Source: Amblyornis subalaris (lineage: Eukaryota > Chordata > Aves > Passeriformes > Ptilonorhynchidae). Taken from it: 64,000 bases of DNA. The stretch is from contig JACAXG010000326.1 in assembly GCA_018881555.1 (NCBI GenBank), positions 62,001 through 126,000 on the forward strand. The letters run 5' to 3'. Position 1 is the first letter of the stretch, and each line of letters begins with the position of its first letter. Position numbers and translations under genes: made by a program. Below, one piece after another: positions 32,826 to 43,499 of this stretch. Under the pieces are notes generated by a model that saw only the letters and a list, made by a program, of their open reading frames with translations, was not told the origin of the DNA and did not search any database.

Positions 32826-35800
32826 CTGAAGAGAAAAACTGTTAAGGAAATTAAGATCTTCACACACAGCATTTATAGCTTTCTGAATACTATGATTAAG
32901 TGAGCGATGTATTACTGCATCATTTCAAAATGCTATGACTATAAGCTCACAACATACAGACTATGAACAATCTGAAAACAATTTCTGTAATTTTCATACT
33001 GAAGCAGTAGCTTTTTAGTTATGTTGAAATCTGAGAAAAGAATCCAAGAACAAACACAGAAATTCCCACCCTCCTCAAATCCCCTACATTCCTCTGTACA
33101 GTTTTAGATTTCAAAATTTACACTTATAAGTCAGAAAAACCTAAGAAATCCACTGAGACACAATCACATAATACATCATTTTTTTCCTCCACAATAAATA
33201 AAAGCATTTCAGCATTAAAATACAACTATGATGATTTTGATAAGCTACTCACTTTAATAATAGTCATAAATATTTTTATGATGCTAACTAGCCAGTCTGA
33301 ACTTTCAACTGTGAGAAGATGTTTCATTGTAAATGCCCAGATATTTGTACAAAGAAGTTCATGTTTATCCATGGTCTCTTTAAGAAAAAAATCCTGTACA
33401 CAAAACGATTTTCTAGAGTGACACCTCTCTGAATAAGTATCTTACTAGCAATACCAACCTCTTCACTATGTTCTCTGGGGCAACTGCAAGAAGAATTATT
33501 ATGTTTCTGAATAGTTAAAAGGTACGTAGCTGTTTTTCTAAAATTTGTCATTACTTTTGCCTCAAATTTCTAAGTATTCTGCCACTGCTTGGCTAGAACA
33601 GCGATCTGGCATTCTCCTTGTATCCTGTTCTCACACCCTGGTATTAATTACTATTATGCTCAACAATATTTTAAATCATAAGCATGCAGTGCCATCTTTT
33701 AGCTACTAAATCTACTAGATATCATCAGTATGGCAAACAATGAAAACATTTAACAAAAAATTATTTTTAGAACTAGTAGGATTATTTGCTTCATAGGCAT
33801 TTACTTTACTTACTGTACAGCTAAAACTCTAAATATTCAAAGTTGCTAAACTCTAGCCAAATATATTTATGTCGACATTGATGGCCCTTCCACTGATCAA
33901 TAGCTAGTGTCTCAATCACAAACTTAAAAAATTTAATTTTTATATATTTAGGCTTCTTACGTCAAGCAGTAACTTTTCTAAAGAAACCTGCCCTCTTTCA
34001 CCTTAATAAAACAGTAAAGTGTACTTATGACAGCCACAAGCTCCTTTGCTGCGAAACACGAGATGAAAGGTAAACGGGATGGTCACAGCAAGTGAAAAAT
34101 AGTACAGAACATTCTACATGGCCCCTAGAAATGAAGAAACACACATCCAAACACTGTTGTCAAAGATACCATGCCAAAGAGTTATTTTGGGAACAGACAA
34201 GATGTAGGGTAGCACATTTCAAAATTGTTTTCTTCTTCTCCCTCTAATTGGTCTAGGAATCAAAGAATAGCTTATAGGCCATATTTTCTCATCAATTTCA
34301 TCACCCACTTTTTTTCCTTTTTTATTCCAAGAAACATCTATATCTTCATTTGAAAAATGTTTGAAACCCTTACCAATTCATAACTTTGTTAACAAAGGGT
34401 TTTGGCTAACTTATGCTCCTCACTTTATTACATTTCAGTTCTAAACACCTAAATATACCAAAACTGTCAGAAACAGCATGGGAGTCAATACATTGATAAT
34501 CTTATTTAAAAAGTTATGAACTGGAAGCACTTTAAATTTGAAACCATTAATCACCATCCTACTTAGACATACTACTAAAGTAGCATTCCACAATACAAGT
34601 CATCACAAATTTTTGTGGAAACAATCTCAAAGGAAACTTTTTTTTTCTAAATTATAGGACATGGCCTATCCAGTTGAATTAGAACATTTTCCCGAACTGA
34701 TAATACACTGGTAAAAATGTGCCACTTATCGAACCTTTACAGGCCAACATATGAGGATCTCCTTGAAAGCACAGGTATTTTAGCACAGCAGTGAGTTACA
34801 ACTGCCATTTAAGAATTTCAATTTAACAGCATTTTTGTTCAGTAAATTTCTACTCAAGACAGACAGCAATGCCTATATTGTCTATCCTACACATACACTG
34901 ATATTTTTCAAAAACAAACCAGATGCCATTATTTGAAGCAGATCTTTACAATGTAATTTTACATGAAAGCTACACTATAATCATTATTGCTATAAACACT
35001 TTTGTATTTGAAATACTAAAGAAGAGCATCTGTTTAAGTTTGGGGCATTATCAGAACACTTTACTTAGCAACTTCTGTATAGTATTTTTCAAAGGAAGCA
35101 GTAGCATCTTAAGAATCTGAAACACAGCTGCAAAAACAAGGTGAAATCTACCTTCACCTTTCAGATAAGAACAGAAGCCTTCCAGGGTTTGACCACATCT
35201 ACTAGGAAAGCCTAGAAGTTGAGCAAATTTGGCTTCAAGCTAAACTCCTAACACAACATACATACGTATTCTTACATACATAAATAAGTTTTGTTGCCTT
35301 CTGTGAAGACCTTCAAGCAAATGCCTTAAATAAAAACGGATCAAGATGCTAAACTCATATCCTTCATAGAAGGATATCCTTTCAGGATTTCTAGATATTT
35401 TAAAGCACCTCTGTAGTTAGCTCAAGGAGCAGGAGACAGTAGATGAGAGCTTTATTTTTCAAGACTTATGCTTCTACTAGACTTAATGTAAAATTTTCCT
35501 CGCTCAATCTTTGTTCCTTAAAACCTTGCTATTTCATCACTTCATCAAGAGAGACTTGGGGGGAAACAAACAACTCAACACCCAAACAACAAACCAAGAA
35601 TCCACAACACTAACACAAAATGCACTGCAAAGCTGCACAAGACATATAGGGTAGATTTCACTCTTCTTGTAAGATTTAAAAGGTGTAAAAAACAGTATTT
35701 CAGGCTCACGATTCTAGGCAAGCAGAAACATCCTCACGACATAGCAAAACACACTCAGCCAGCAGGCCAACGAGAGTGTGCAGTCAGCGGCTCCACCAGG

Positions 35801-36409
35801 AACACTCCTCCCACCAGCTACGGCTTTCACCGTGAATCCCAGCGCCGGATTAGTTTAGGAATCCCCTGCTCACCCCTGCTTTGCCGCAGGGGTGACAGAT
35901 ACCCCGCGCCGCATCATCAACTCAGCCTGGTGGGCAGAGGCCTGCCCTGCTCCCCCGCACCAGCCTTTTCGGCAGGATCTGCTGAGGATGAGGGCTAGGT
36001 GTTGGCAGCAGCCCAGCCTGGGGTAATCTGGAAAAGCAGCAGATACCAAATCAGCCACAAATGAGCCAGGGCTTTAAAAATAAAAAAAAATGAACCTTGG
36101 CTCGGGGTTCGCAACAGGTGCCCGGGCTCTCGGCGGGGGAAGACGGCCCTGCGGCCCATAGACCGCCTCGGCGGTTCAAATGCCCCGCCACGGCCACCCG
36201 CTTAAGCGGAGGCTCAGCCCACAGCGTTCGCTGTGGCGGCTCCACAGAAAGGCCCGGCCGCCGCCTGCCTGCCACAGCACTGGTCTGTGACCGCGCTGCA
36301 GTTACCCAGCACCCCCAGCGCCCCCAGCCTCCCCAGCGGTCGCCCGGACGGCCGCAGCCCCGCTCTGCCTGCCCCGCCCGCCCGCGACGTAGGCCTCGAC
36401 CAAGGATAC
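32826..36409. other. TNPO1 intron 1, no transposon recognised
   Basis: About 3.6 kb of mostly A/T-rich sequence with no LTR, CR1 or coding signal that I recognise. GC rises from about 35700 toward the promoter. It is the longest clean stretch of the window. Small ORFs (for example 33324-33551 minus, 34923-35120 plus) show no family features. Confidence 0.6.
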
Positions 36410-36523
36410 TTGTTGCACGGCTCTCTGCGTGGTGGTGTCCGGGGACTGGGATTCCTTGAGCAGCTGCAGGATCTGTAGAAGCCCCTGTTCGTCAGGCTTC
36501 CACTCATACTCCATCTTGGCTTG
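36410..36523 (-). CDS. TNPO1: TNPO1 first coding exon (residues 1-35)
   Basis: On the minus strand an acceptor TTTTTCCAG leads to CAAGCCAAG then ATG (36514-36512). The CDS 36514-36410 encodes [20 protein letters not shown] and [15 protein letters not shown], ending in phase 0 at donor GTATCC. This is the N-terminus of transportin-1 (about 890 residues from this Met), the HEAT-repeat receptor for PY-NLS import. Relative to the human sequence I recall, there are changes at GLQQ to GLLQ, TTIQ to TTTQ and QRTVQ to QRAVQ: three in 35 residues of a very conserved region. The longer human isoform starts eight codons upstream; here the equivalent first codon is not ATG, so I chose the MEYEW start. 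Confidence 0.93.
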
Positions 36524-36570
36524 CTGGAAAAACACCAAACAAGAGGCCGAGATTAGCGGCGCGGCAGGCC

Positions 36571-36658
36571 CCGGGAAGGAAGGGAGGGATGGAGGAAGGA
36601 AGGGAAGGAAGAAGGGAGGGGGGGAAGCAAGCTAGCTAGCTAGCTAGCTAGCTAGCTG
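36571..36658. repeat. Polypurine (GGAA)n tract and (AGCT)n microsatellite
   Basis: 36571-36629 is nearly all purine (GGAAGGAAGGGAGGGATGGA style). It is followed at 36630-36658 by about seven tandem GCTA/AGCT units. Both lie in the short intron between the candidate 5' exon and the first coding exon. Confidence 0.9.
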
Positions 36659-37090
36659 CGTGATGCCCGGCCTGCTCTCACCCGAGCCCGGCCCCACAGA
36701 AGGACAACACTAACCTGCTCCAGTACACGGACTGAGTCACGGCGAATTTGCAAACTGGCCCTAAGAGCCGCCTCGCGTCCTCCTGGGTCCTAGCGCCGCG
36801 CACGCCCCGCCCGCCTGAGCCGCCTCGGGCCCGCCAGCGCCGCCGTCAGCCTTTTCCCAATGCGTTCCACACCGTCAGGAGCCTGGGGGCGACAAAAGGC
36901 GAGCCCCACAATTCCGGGAGGCGGAAAATGGGGCCCCTCCTCCACAGCCATTCCCCACCACTACCGGAAACCATAGAGAACGCTCCAGCAGCCCCGACAG
37001 GCAAAGGGCGAAGCAGAGCCCCAGCCCGGCCTCCTCGGGACAGCTGCGGCCACGCACCCGCAGCACCTGACAGCGACCTAGGAGGCTGAA

Positions 37091-37354
37091 GCCCACGACA
37101 GAGAAGTGGGGATGCGAATGCAGACCGAGGAGTTAAGAACGTGATACGTGCTTTGCTGTCTGCTTTACTTCTACATGGTTTACTTTAACGATGGATAGAT
37201 TTCATAAGTTCTCAATTTCATGTGTAAAGAGGGAATAAGACCAACTACACAAGAAGGGGAAAAGAAACTACTTTTAATACCTAGTGTATCTTAGCCTCAA
37301 AATATATCAGAGGAAATCTCAAGTCAAAATTAGCATTTTCTGTGTATATAGAAT
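37091..37354. other. Intergenic, nothing recognised
   Basis: A/T-rich sequence upstream of the TNPO1 CpG island without recognisable repeats. Confidence 0.5.
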
Positions 37355-37490
37355 AGAATAGTTCAGTTGGAAGAAACCTACAACGATTTTAGGAAAAAAT
37401 TCTTCACAGAAAGTGTTGTCAAGCATTGGAACAGGCTGCCCAGGGAAGTGGTAGAGTCACCATCCCTGGAGGGATTTAAAATACATTTAA
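37355..37490. mobile_element. Two inverted CR1 3'-end scraps
   Basis: 37348-37386 reads like the complement of a CR1 tail (AGAATAGTTCAGTTGGAAG). From 37388 the opposite orientation starts: AATTCTTCACAGAAAG, GGCTGCCCAGGGAAGTGG, CCCTGGAGGGATTT, the standard CR1 sense 3' UTR/RT end. Tail-to-body inversion suggests two insertions or a rearranged one. An AT-rich (TA)n stretch follows at 37508-37525. Confidence 0.75.
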
Positions 37491-37539
37491 AATACATTTG
37501 CATTACATACATATTATATATATATCTCACACATATGCC

Positions 37540-38603
37540 TGTTGGTTTTGCAGGGCCTGGTTTTTGGTAGCGGGAGGGGCCACAGAGGTGGCTTTTGTGA
37601 GAAGCTGCTAGAAGCTTCCACCATGTCCGGCAGAGCCAATCCCTGATGGCTCTGAGGATGGACGTGCCGCTGACCAAGGCTGGGCAAATTAGAGATGATG
37701 GCAACGCCTCTGTGATAACAGATTTAAAAAGAAATCAAAACAAAGTTTGGGGCAGTTGTAATTTTCCAGCCAGAGTAGGAGTGAGAATATGTGAGAGGAG
37801 AATCAACATATGGACACCAAGGTCAATGAAGAAGGAGGGGGAGGAGGTGCTCCAGGCACCGGAGCCGAGATGTCCCTGCAGCCTGTGGTGCAGACCATGG
37901 TGAAGCAGATGTGCCCCTGCAGCCCATGGAGGTCCACGGGGGATGCAGAGATTCACTCACAGCCCGTGGGGGAGGTGCCCACACCGGAGCAGGTGGATGC
38001 CTAGAGGAGGCTGTGATCTGGTGGGAAACCCATGGAGAGAGGAGCCCTGCTCCCAGGTTGGAACAACCTGTCTGTGGGAGACTGCACCCTGTGGCAGTGA
38101 CCCACGCCGCAGCAGTTTTGGGAGGAGTGTTTGCCCGTGGGAGGAATTCACGTTGCAGCAGTTTTGGGAGGACTGCTGCTTGTGAGATTGGACCACGCTG
38201 GAGAAGTTTGCAGAGAACTGTCTCCCGTGGGAGGGACCCCATGGTGCAGCAGGGGAACGACTCCTCTCCCTGAGCAGTGGAAGAAAAATCTTGGGTGACA
38301 AACTGACCAAACCCCCACCCCGTCTCCCTGCGCTGTCAGTGGGAAGGAGGGAGGGGTTGGGAGGAAAAAGGGTGGTTTTAAGGGCTTATTTTACTTCTCA
38401 TTGTCCTGCTCTGATTTTGTTAGTAATAAATTCACTTCATATCTCTAAGTCAAGCCTGTTTTGCCCTTAGTGTTTTCTTCTGGTCCTTATCTCAACTCAT
38501 GAACCCTTCATTAAATTTTCTCTCCTCTGTCCAGCTGTAGCAGGGGAGGGTGTGAACGGCTTTTCACAGGTGCCTGGCATCTGGCTAGTGTCAAACCATG
38601 ACA
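37540..38603 (+). repeat. Solo LTR-D, sense (about 1064 bp)
   Basis: TGTTGGTTTTGCAGGG to CAAACCATGACA. AATAAATTCAC (about 38425) is the poly(A) signal, which fixes the sense strand as plus, pointing away from TNPO1. ATATGC flanks both ends (left copy offset by one base), a likely duplication. It is homologous along its length to the antisense copy at 15945-18026. A degenerate internal repeat of CAGTTTTGGGAGGA occurs at 38110-38175. Confidence 0.88.
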
Positions 38604-39833
38604 ATATGCTACTGGGCAAAATAAGAACATACACTGATTAAAACCAGTCTAAAATCTGAAAATGAAAACCAGTAATTACTTATCCTTTTACAATCTTATT
38701 TTTAGTCATTGTGTTTGTAATCATTCTGCTAACATCCCCCTTTAAGTGAAAACTTTCTGCTTCCTCTCCTGCAGCACAGTACTCAATATGAGTGCCACAC
38801 ACATGCTGCACATCACAGCCTTAACAACTTTTCAGAGGCACAGAGGACAGGAAACATTAATGGTTCCTAAGTGTGGCCCAGGTAATGTTGTGTGGTTCCT
38901 AATCTCACCTCCCCAATGCTTTCAATTAAATCCATATTTAAGTTACAGTCAGCTGTCCAGTCTCATGTGCTAAGAAGTGTCCTGGAGACGTGTGTCTCCA
39001 GGTGCTAAGAAGTGTCATGGAGATGCTAAAAAGTGTCATGGAGGTGCTAATAAGTGTCCTGGTAGAGTAAAGGCTTGCCACCAGTTAGTAGGAAAGGATG
39101 GGCACAAAGGTTTATATGAGATTTTTGTGAGCAGTCCCTCTAGTACAGAAAAGTGTCAAGCAAACAATCTGGGTTAGCCAGACAGGCCATTAAAACCTAT
39201 GCTTGTGGCTCACAACCATATGGGCAGGAGAGTTCTCCATAGTGATGCTTGCACAGATGGAACAGATGAAAGATGAGGTCCAGCAAATCAAGGAAGTGCT
39301 AATTTGGGTCTCATATACCCTAACTGCTGCCTTGCCAGGAAGGCTGTAGAAATTTGATCATCTTTGAGAATTTTGGACCACTATCAAATTTGGTTGAAAT
39401 TTATTAGAGCTTCAAAAGTTACTGTTCAGAAATTATGACACAAAGATTATATCCATCAAATTTTATCAGGAAACCAAGTGCACCAGAGAAAAATAAGATT
39501 AAATATGGAAAATAAGAACCAGAAAGGAAGGTTGAGAGACAGAAGAGGAAAAAGAAGGAAGAGAATCAGGCCATGGATCCATACCTAAGAAAAACTGACA
39601 TAGGTTTCCTTTCCATTAAAATGACCAGAATTAAATCCCAATAAAATCTTTCTGCAGTGGAAAAGAGAGAAAAAAGCCTACAAATCAGAGTATGAATGTG
39701 AGCCTCTGCTATTAGTGGGGACATCAAAAAGCTTTAGACAATCATCCTCCAGGGTAGGTTCCTCCTTAGGCTCCATACAGGATCCTTTACCACTGGGAAC
39801 TACTCAGCATATATAGAAATCAAAGCAGGTACC
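38604..39833. other. Intergenic, no gene assigned
   Basis: About 1.2 kb between LTR-D and ERVL-3. Apart from a small minisatellite (separate entry) I see no repeat family or coding homology. The 66-codon ORF at 38977-39177 is created by the minisatellite. Confidence 0.5.
38967..39064 (+). repeat. Minisatellite, four 21-base units
   Basis: Units start at 38967, 39002, 39023 and 39044, each with CTAAGAAGTGTC or a one-base variant followed by CNTGGAG. The first is separated by 14 bases containing a GTCTCCAG palindrome partner. As protein it would read repeated KKCHG, but no conserved ORF surrounds it. Confidence 0.85.
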
Positions 39834-40302
39834 TGTCCTGGTTCCGGCCAAGATCAGCAGGAGGAGGCATGGCCAAGACGTGTTATTCGATACCACCTTA
39901 CATCATTGCTAGAGGTAGGGAAAAGGGACTCTCAAATTCCAAGAAGGGTGTCCCTTCCCAGTGGAACAAAGTGTGATGGTGTGGGGAACCTGTCAGCCAT
40001 TGTTCATTGTCTCGGGGTCTATGGCGAGCATTTTTGCATGTGAATCATTCCTTCCATACTTTAATTATTAACATTGTTGCTGTTACTTTTCAATTTTTGA
40101 TCTCATTGCTGTTTCCAGTAAATTGTTCATATCTCAACCTGTGACCTTTCCCTTTTGTGCCTCTAATTCTCCTCTCCGTCCACCTGCAGGGGGGAAGGGA
40201 GGGAAGGGGAGGAAGGGGGGGGGGAGGGAGCGAGCGGCAGTGTGGTTTGGAAAGTCTCAATGTGAGAACTAAATTGAGGAGTACCATTCCTAAACCATGA
40301 CA
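39834..40302 (+). repeat. ERVL-3 5' LTR (LTR-E, 469 bp)
   Basis: TGTCCTGGTTCCGGCC to CCTAAACCATGACA. Homologous to the solo LTR at 12214-12608. It is extended by a very G-rich tract at 40188-40231 (runs of GGG separated by A/AA) near the 3' end. Confidence 0.88.
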
Positions 40303-40960
40303 GCCTTATTTGGCACCCAATGTGCAGCACAAAGGGTTGACACATCTGCCCAGAGAAGGTTGGAAACAAATTTGATCTAAGCATTTGTTGTATTAGGTAT
40401 AGAGCCACTGGTCACAATGTTGCTTGGTCTGTTCATGTGGGTGTGGTGCCTAACCCTGTGTATGTTCCCATATATGCTCCTCATGGTGTTCTTTTTCAGA
40501 GCAGGGAGAGGGATCAGGATTGCTTTGTTGCTGTACTGTGGGATATCAGTTTATGACATGATACCATCAAGGACAATGAGGGTCATTGGGGATGTGTATT
40601 CAGTGTTGCTCTCCTGCCCTGGCCTTGGGTGCTACCTTTGGGAGTCCATTAATAATTGTATCCACTCTCTGGGGGGAACAAGGGAGGATGATTTTCCTCA
40701 GCCTTTCACCCCCTTTTCCTCCTTCAGGCCTGTTACAACAGCTTTTGAGAATTTTGAATTCCCTTTGGATGTTAAGGAAAGCATGTTCTTGTTGCTAAGT
40801 GCCAGGTCTCCTCAGTGCAGTCCACACCATGTTTAGAGTCAAGAAAGAGGTTTCTAGGGAGGTTATTAAGAGATCTGCCCTGAGGGTGGATTTTTTGGGG
40901 AAATTCTCTGTTTCAGTGGTTTGGAAGTTCACCCCTGAATAACTACAGGACCTTGATAAA

Positions 40961-42030
40961 GTGACAGAATATTTGCAAGGAGAATGCTGTGGCAACTCCA
41001 GAGAGGAGCAATTTATTGCAGTGTGCTGGGCCCTGGATATTTATTGGACACTGCTCATCACTAGACAGCACACTCAGGGGGTGGAGGAGGAAAGCAAACA
41101 AACAGGCACCATGGCCATTCAAACTGCAGCTGAACCAGAGGAACAACTTGGGCTGGTAGCACTTACCCCTATACAAAAGAAGAAATCCAAGACCAAATCA
41201 GTTTGCATAGTGAGGGATGAAGAGGAAGCAGGGCTGTCAGAACAGGAGGAAGAGGCAGGGCCAGAGATAATCACCCGAACCCTATCCCTGGGTGAGCTGT
41301 GAGATATGAGAAAAGATTTCAGCTGCCAGTAGGGTGAGGCCCTACTGACCTGGCTGCTCTGATGCTGGGATATTGTGGCCCACAATATGAAACTAGATGG
41401 TAGTGAAGCCAAGCAACTGGGATCCCTGTCCTGGAATGTGGGCATTGGCAAGGGGATTGGGAAGAGGATAGAAGCTCTCATCCTCCGGAGGCAACTCCTG
41501 TCAAGTGTGAGAGAAAGTTATTCTCTCAAGGATTATCTAATAGTGCTCCCATGCAGGTGGAATGCCATGCAGAAAAGTATCCAGTACCTGAGAGGATTAG
41601 CTGTGCTGGAGGTAATCTATAGGGCTTTGAATAACATGCAGTCCCCTGTAGATCCAGATGAGGTCCAGTGTACACAATCCATGTGGCAGAAGTTTGTATG
41701 AAGTGCGCCATCATCATATGCCAATTCATTGGCATTGGTGTCAATGAAAGAAGGAGAACAAAAAGTGCTTCAGGTGACTACCCGACTCGAGCAATATGAA
41801 GCTCTTTTTTCCTCCCTACCGACCTGCACCTCACCTGTGGAAAGACTGTCCAAGACTGTGGACAAATTTGAAAGACTCGAGCAAACTAGAGAGGAAATGT
41901 CCCATGCCCTGCCAGTACAGACCAGAGTCTCTGCTACTGGGAGCAAGCGCCCCACTGCGTGAGAGAGTCAGTCCACACCATGAGATAACCTGTGGTTTAA
42001 CCTCTGTGACCATGGAGAGGACATGAGGAA
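40961..42030 (+). pseudogene. gag: ERVL-3 gag remnant
   Basis: The N-terminal part (40961-41302) has YLQGECCGNSREEQFIAVCW and KTKSVCIVRDEEEAGLSEQ plus an acidic stretch, matching ERVL-1 gag. The middle part (41375-41701) has SIQYLRGLAVLEVIYRAL, matching ERVL-4 near 44130. The third part (41729-41962) is a leucine-rich helical segment. Stops and shifts separate them. No zinc finger. Confidence 0.75.
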
Positions 42031-42270
42031 GTAGGATGGAGAACCCACCTCTGCCCTAGAAGCACAGGTACATGAGTTGAGAGGAGGAACAACCACCACA
42101 GGAAATTCTTCAAGGATAAATGCTGCTCCAGCTTCCAGTGGGCAAGTCCTCAGACAGAACAAAGGGCTGATGTCACTTCCGATCCTCTTGAAGTGACCTC
42201 CAGGTCATATTTACAAGAAGTGAGCAACGAGTACCATGACCAGAACTAGAGGGGTCCTGCCTCCAGCCAG

Positions 42271-42435
42271 GTGGAGGAAAGGGACAATCAGATCTATTGG
42301 ACCGGGTGGATCCAATGGCCTAGCACATCAGACCCACAAGAGTATAAGGCTTTACTTGACACCAGTGTACAGTGTACCCTGATGCCATCAGAACATGTAG
42401 GGCTAGAATCTATCTCTATTTCTGGAGTGACAGGG
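42271..42435 (+). pseudogene. pro: ERVL-3 protease start, catalytic triplet altered
   Basis: The frame contains IQWPSTSDPQEYKALL, then LDTSVQC, where the protease catalytic DTG has become DTS. ESISISGVTG follows. Homology to ERVL-4 (44811 on) continues up to the exact insertion point of the ERVL-4 LTR. Confidence 0.8.
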
Positions 42436-43009
42436 TGTATTGGATCCTGCTGAGCTGGAATTCATTTACCCACAGCAGCCCTCACAGTGCCGTGCTTTGC
42501 ATTGGTAGCTGGAAGGGTGTTGATAACACACCAGTGTTTTGGCTGCTGCTCAGCAGCGCTGTCTCTCTAACATTCTCCCCCCTCATCCAGGGGCTGGGAG
42601 TGGGCAAGATCCTGGGAGGGGACACGACCAGGCCAGCTGACCCAAATTAACCAAAGGGATATTCCATACCATATGACATCAGCTCAGATATAAAAGCTAA
42701 GGGAGAGAGGAAGAACGGGGGGCATTTGTTATTTTACAATCTTTGCCTTCCAGAGAAACTGCTACGCATGCTGAAGCCCTGCTTCCTGGGAAGTGGCTGA
42801 ACATCGCTCGCTGATGGGAAGTAGAGAATAATTTTTTTCCCCTTTGCTTATGCACATGCAAACTTCCACTTTTCTTTTTTTGGTTTAGTAAACTGCCTTA
42901 ACGTACTAGTTGTTTTCCATCTTATTTTCTCTCCCCTGTTCATCTGGGAAAGAGAGTGATAGAGTGGCTTGGTGGGCACCTGGCGTCCAGCTAAGGTCAA
43001 CCCACTACA
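42436..43009 (+). repeat. ERVL-4 5' LTR-F (574 bp)
   Basis: TGTATTGGATCCTGC to TCAACCCACTACA. Contains GATATAAAAGCTAAGG (TATA box, about 42689) and a GTTTAGTAAACTGCC poly(A) region. Homologous to 57551-58129. Confidence 0.9.
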
Positions 43010-43499
43010 GTTTGGGAACACATTAATAGAAACACATGCTCTGTGCTTTGCCCTGACATTGATGGCCTTGTTATGCTGGGGGAGCTATCTTCTGGGGATG
43101 ATGAGGGAATAAACCTCTCCCTGTCTGAGATTGATGTGAATTGTTTTATAATGCAGGCTCCTATGATCTTCCCACATCCTTATGAAAGCTGTTTAATACT
43201 GTTAATATTATTAATACTGTTGATATACTATGGAGTTCATGGAATCTGGTGTCATCCTGGTGTAAGAGTAAACAAACTTTAGTCGAAGAGATATTGAAAT
43301 CTGCCCTGAGGCATCCAGTTCCTGTGTGGTAGGGTGTGTGGAAGGGTTTAGGCAGGTTCCTAGGGCGGTTATCACCTCTCATTACCTGGCACTTTAAACC
43401 TGAATAGGTAATCAACACTGGCAAACTGATGCGTCACCTGATAGAAGGGTGCCTTCCCTACCCCAATGAAAACCAGCAGCTTCTCACCCTGTAATGGGG

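Larger units (their letters stand above)
36090..37090 (-). promoter_or_regulatory. TNPO1: CpG-island promoter and candidate 5' untranslated exon of TNPO1
   Basis: Dense CpG sequence around the first coding exon, unlike the A/T-rich intron to the left. Two plausible minus-strand donors end a noncoding first exon: CTCGG before GTGAGAG (exon edge 36682) and GAGCAG before GTTAGTG (exon edge 36715). Joined to the 36523 acceptor, the first reads ...LWGRAR-QAKM, similar to the human VWDRQTKM but without ATG. The start site is not determinable; no TATA box is apparent. GC-rich ORFs on both strands are compositional. Confidence 0.75.
39834..42435 (+). mobile_element. ERVL-3: 5' LTR, leader, gag and start of pro
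   Basis: 5' LTR-E 39834-40302, leader, gag and protease start, then cut at 42435 by the 5' LTR of ERVL-4. The 3' half is not found to the right of ERVL-4, where a CR1 begins, so it was lost. The leader primer-site region contains TGGCACCCAATGTGCAGC near 40311-40328, which looks like a CpG-decayed tRNA-Lys-type site (known form TGGCGCCCAACGTGGGGC), although it lies about eight bases from the LTR end. Confidence 0.85.

Noticed and set aside
36097..36459. Plus-strand 120-codon ORF in the CpG island
   Set aside because: Pro/Arg/Ala-rich reading produced by GC-rich promoter DNA, opposite TNPO1 exon 1; no start context or homology that I recognise.
24653..36523. TNPO1 as a processed pseudogene
   Set aside because: Introns, intact splice sites and consistent phases are present; a processed copy would lack them.
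36630..36658. (GCTA)n as a CRISPR-like or regulatory array
   Set aside because: Simple 4-base microsatellite with no spacers; a eukaryotic intron.
38977..39177. KKCHG-repeat ORF as a small metal-binding protein
   Set aside because: The Cys/His pattern comes from the minisatellite unit alone; the rest of the ORF has no support.
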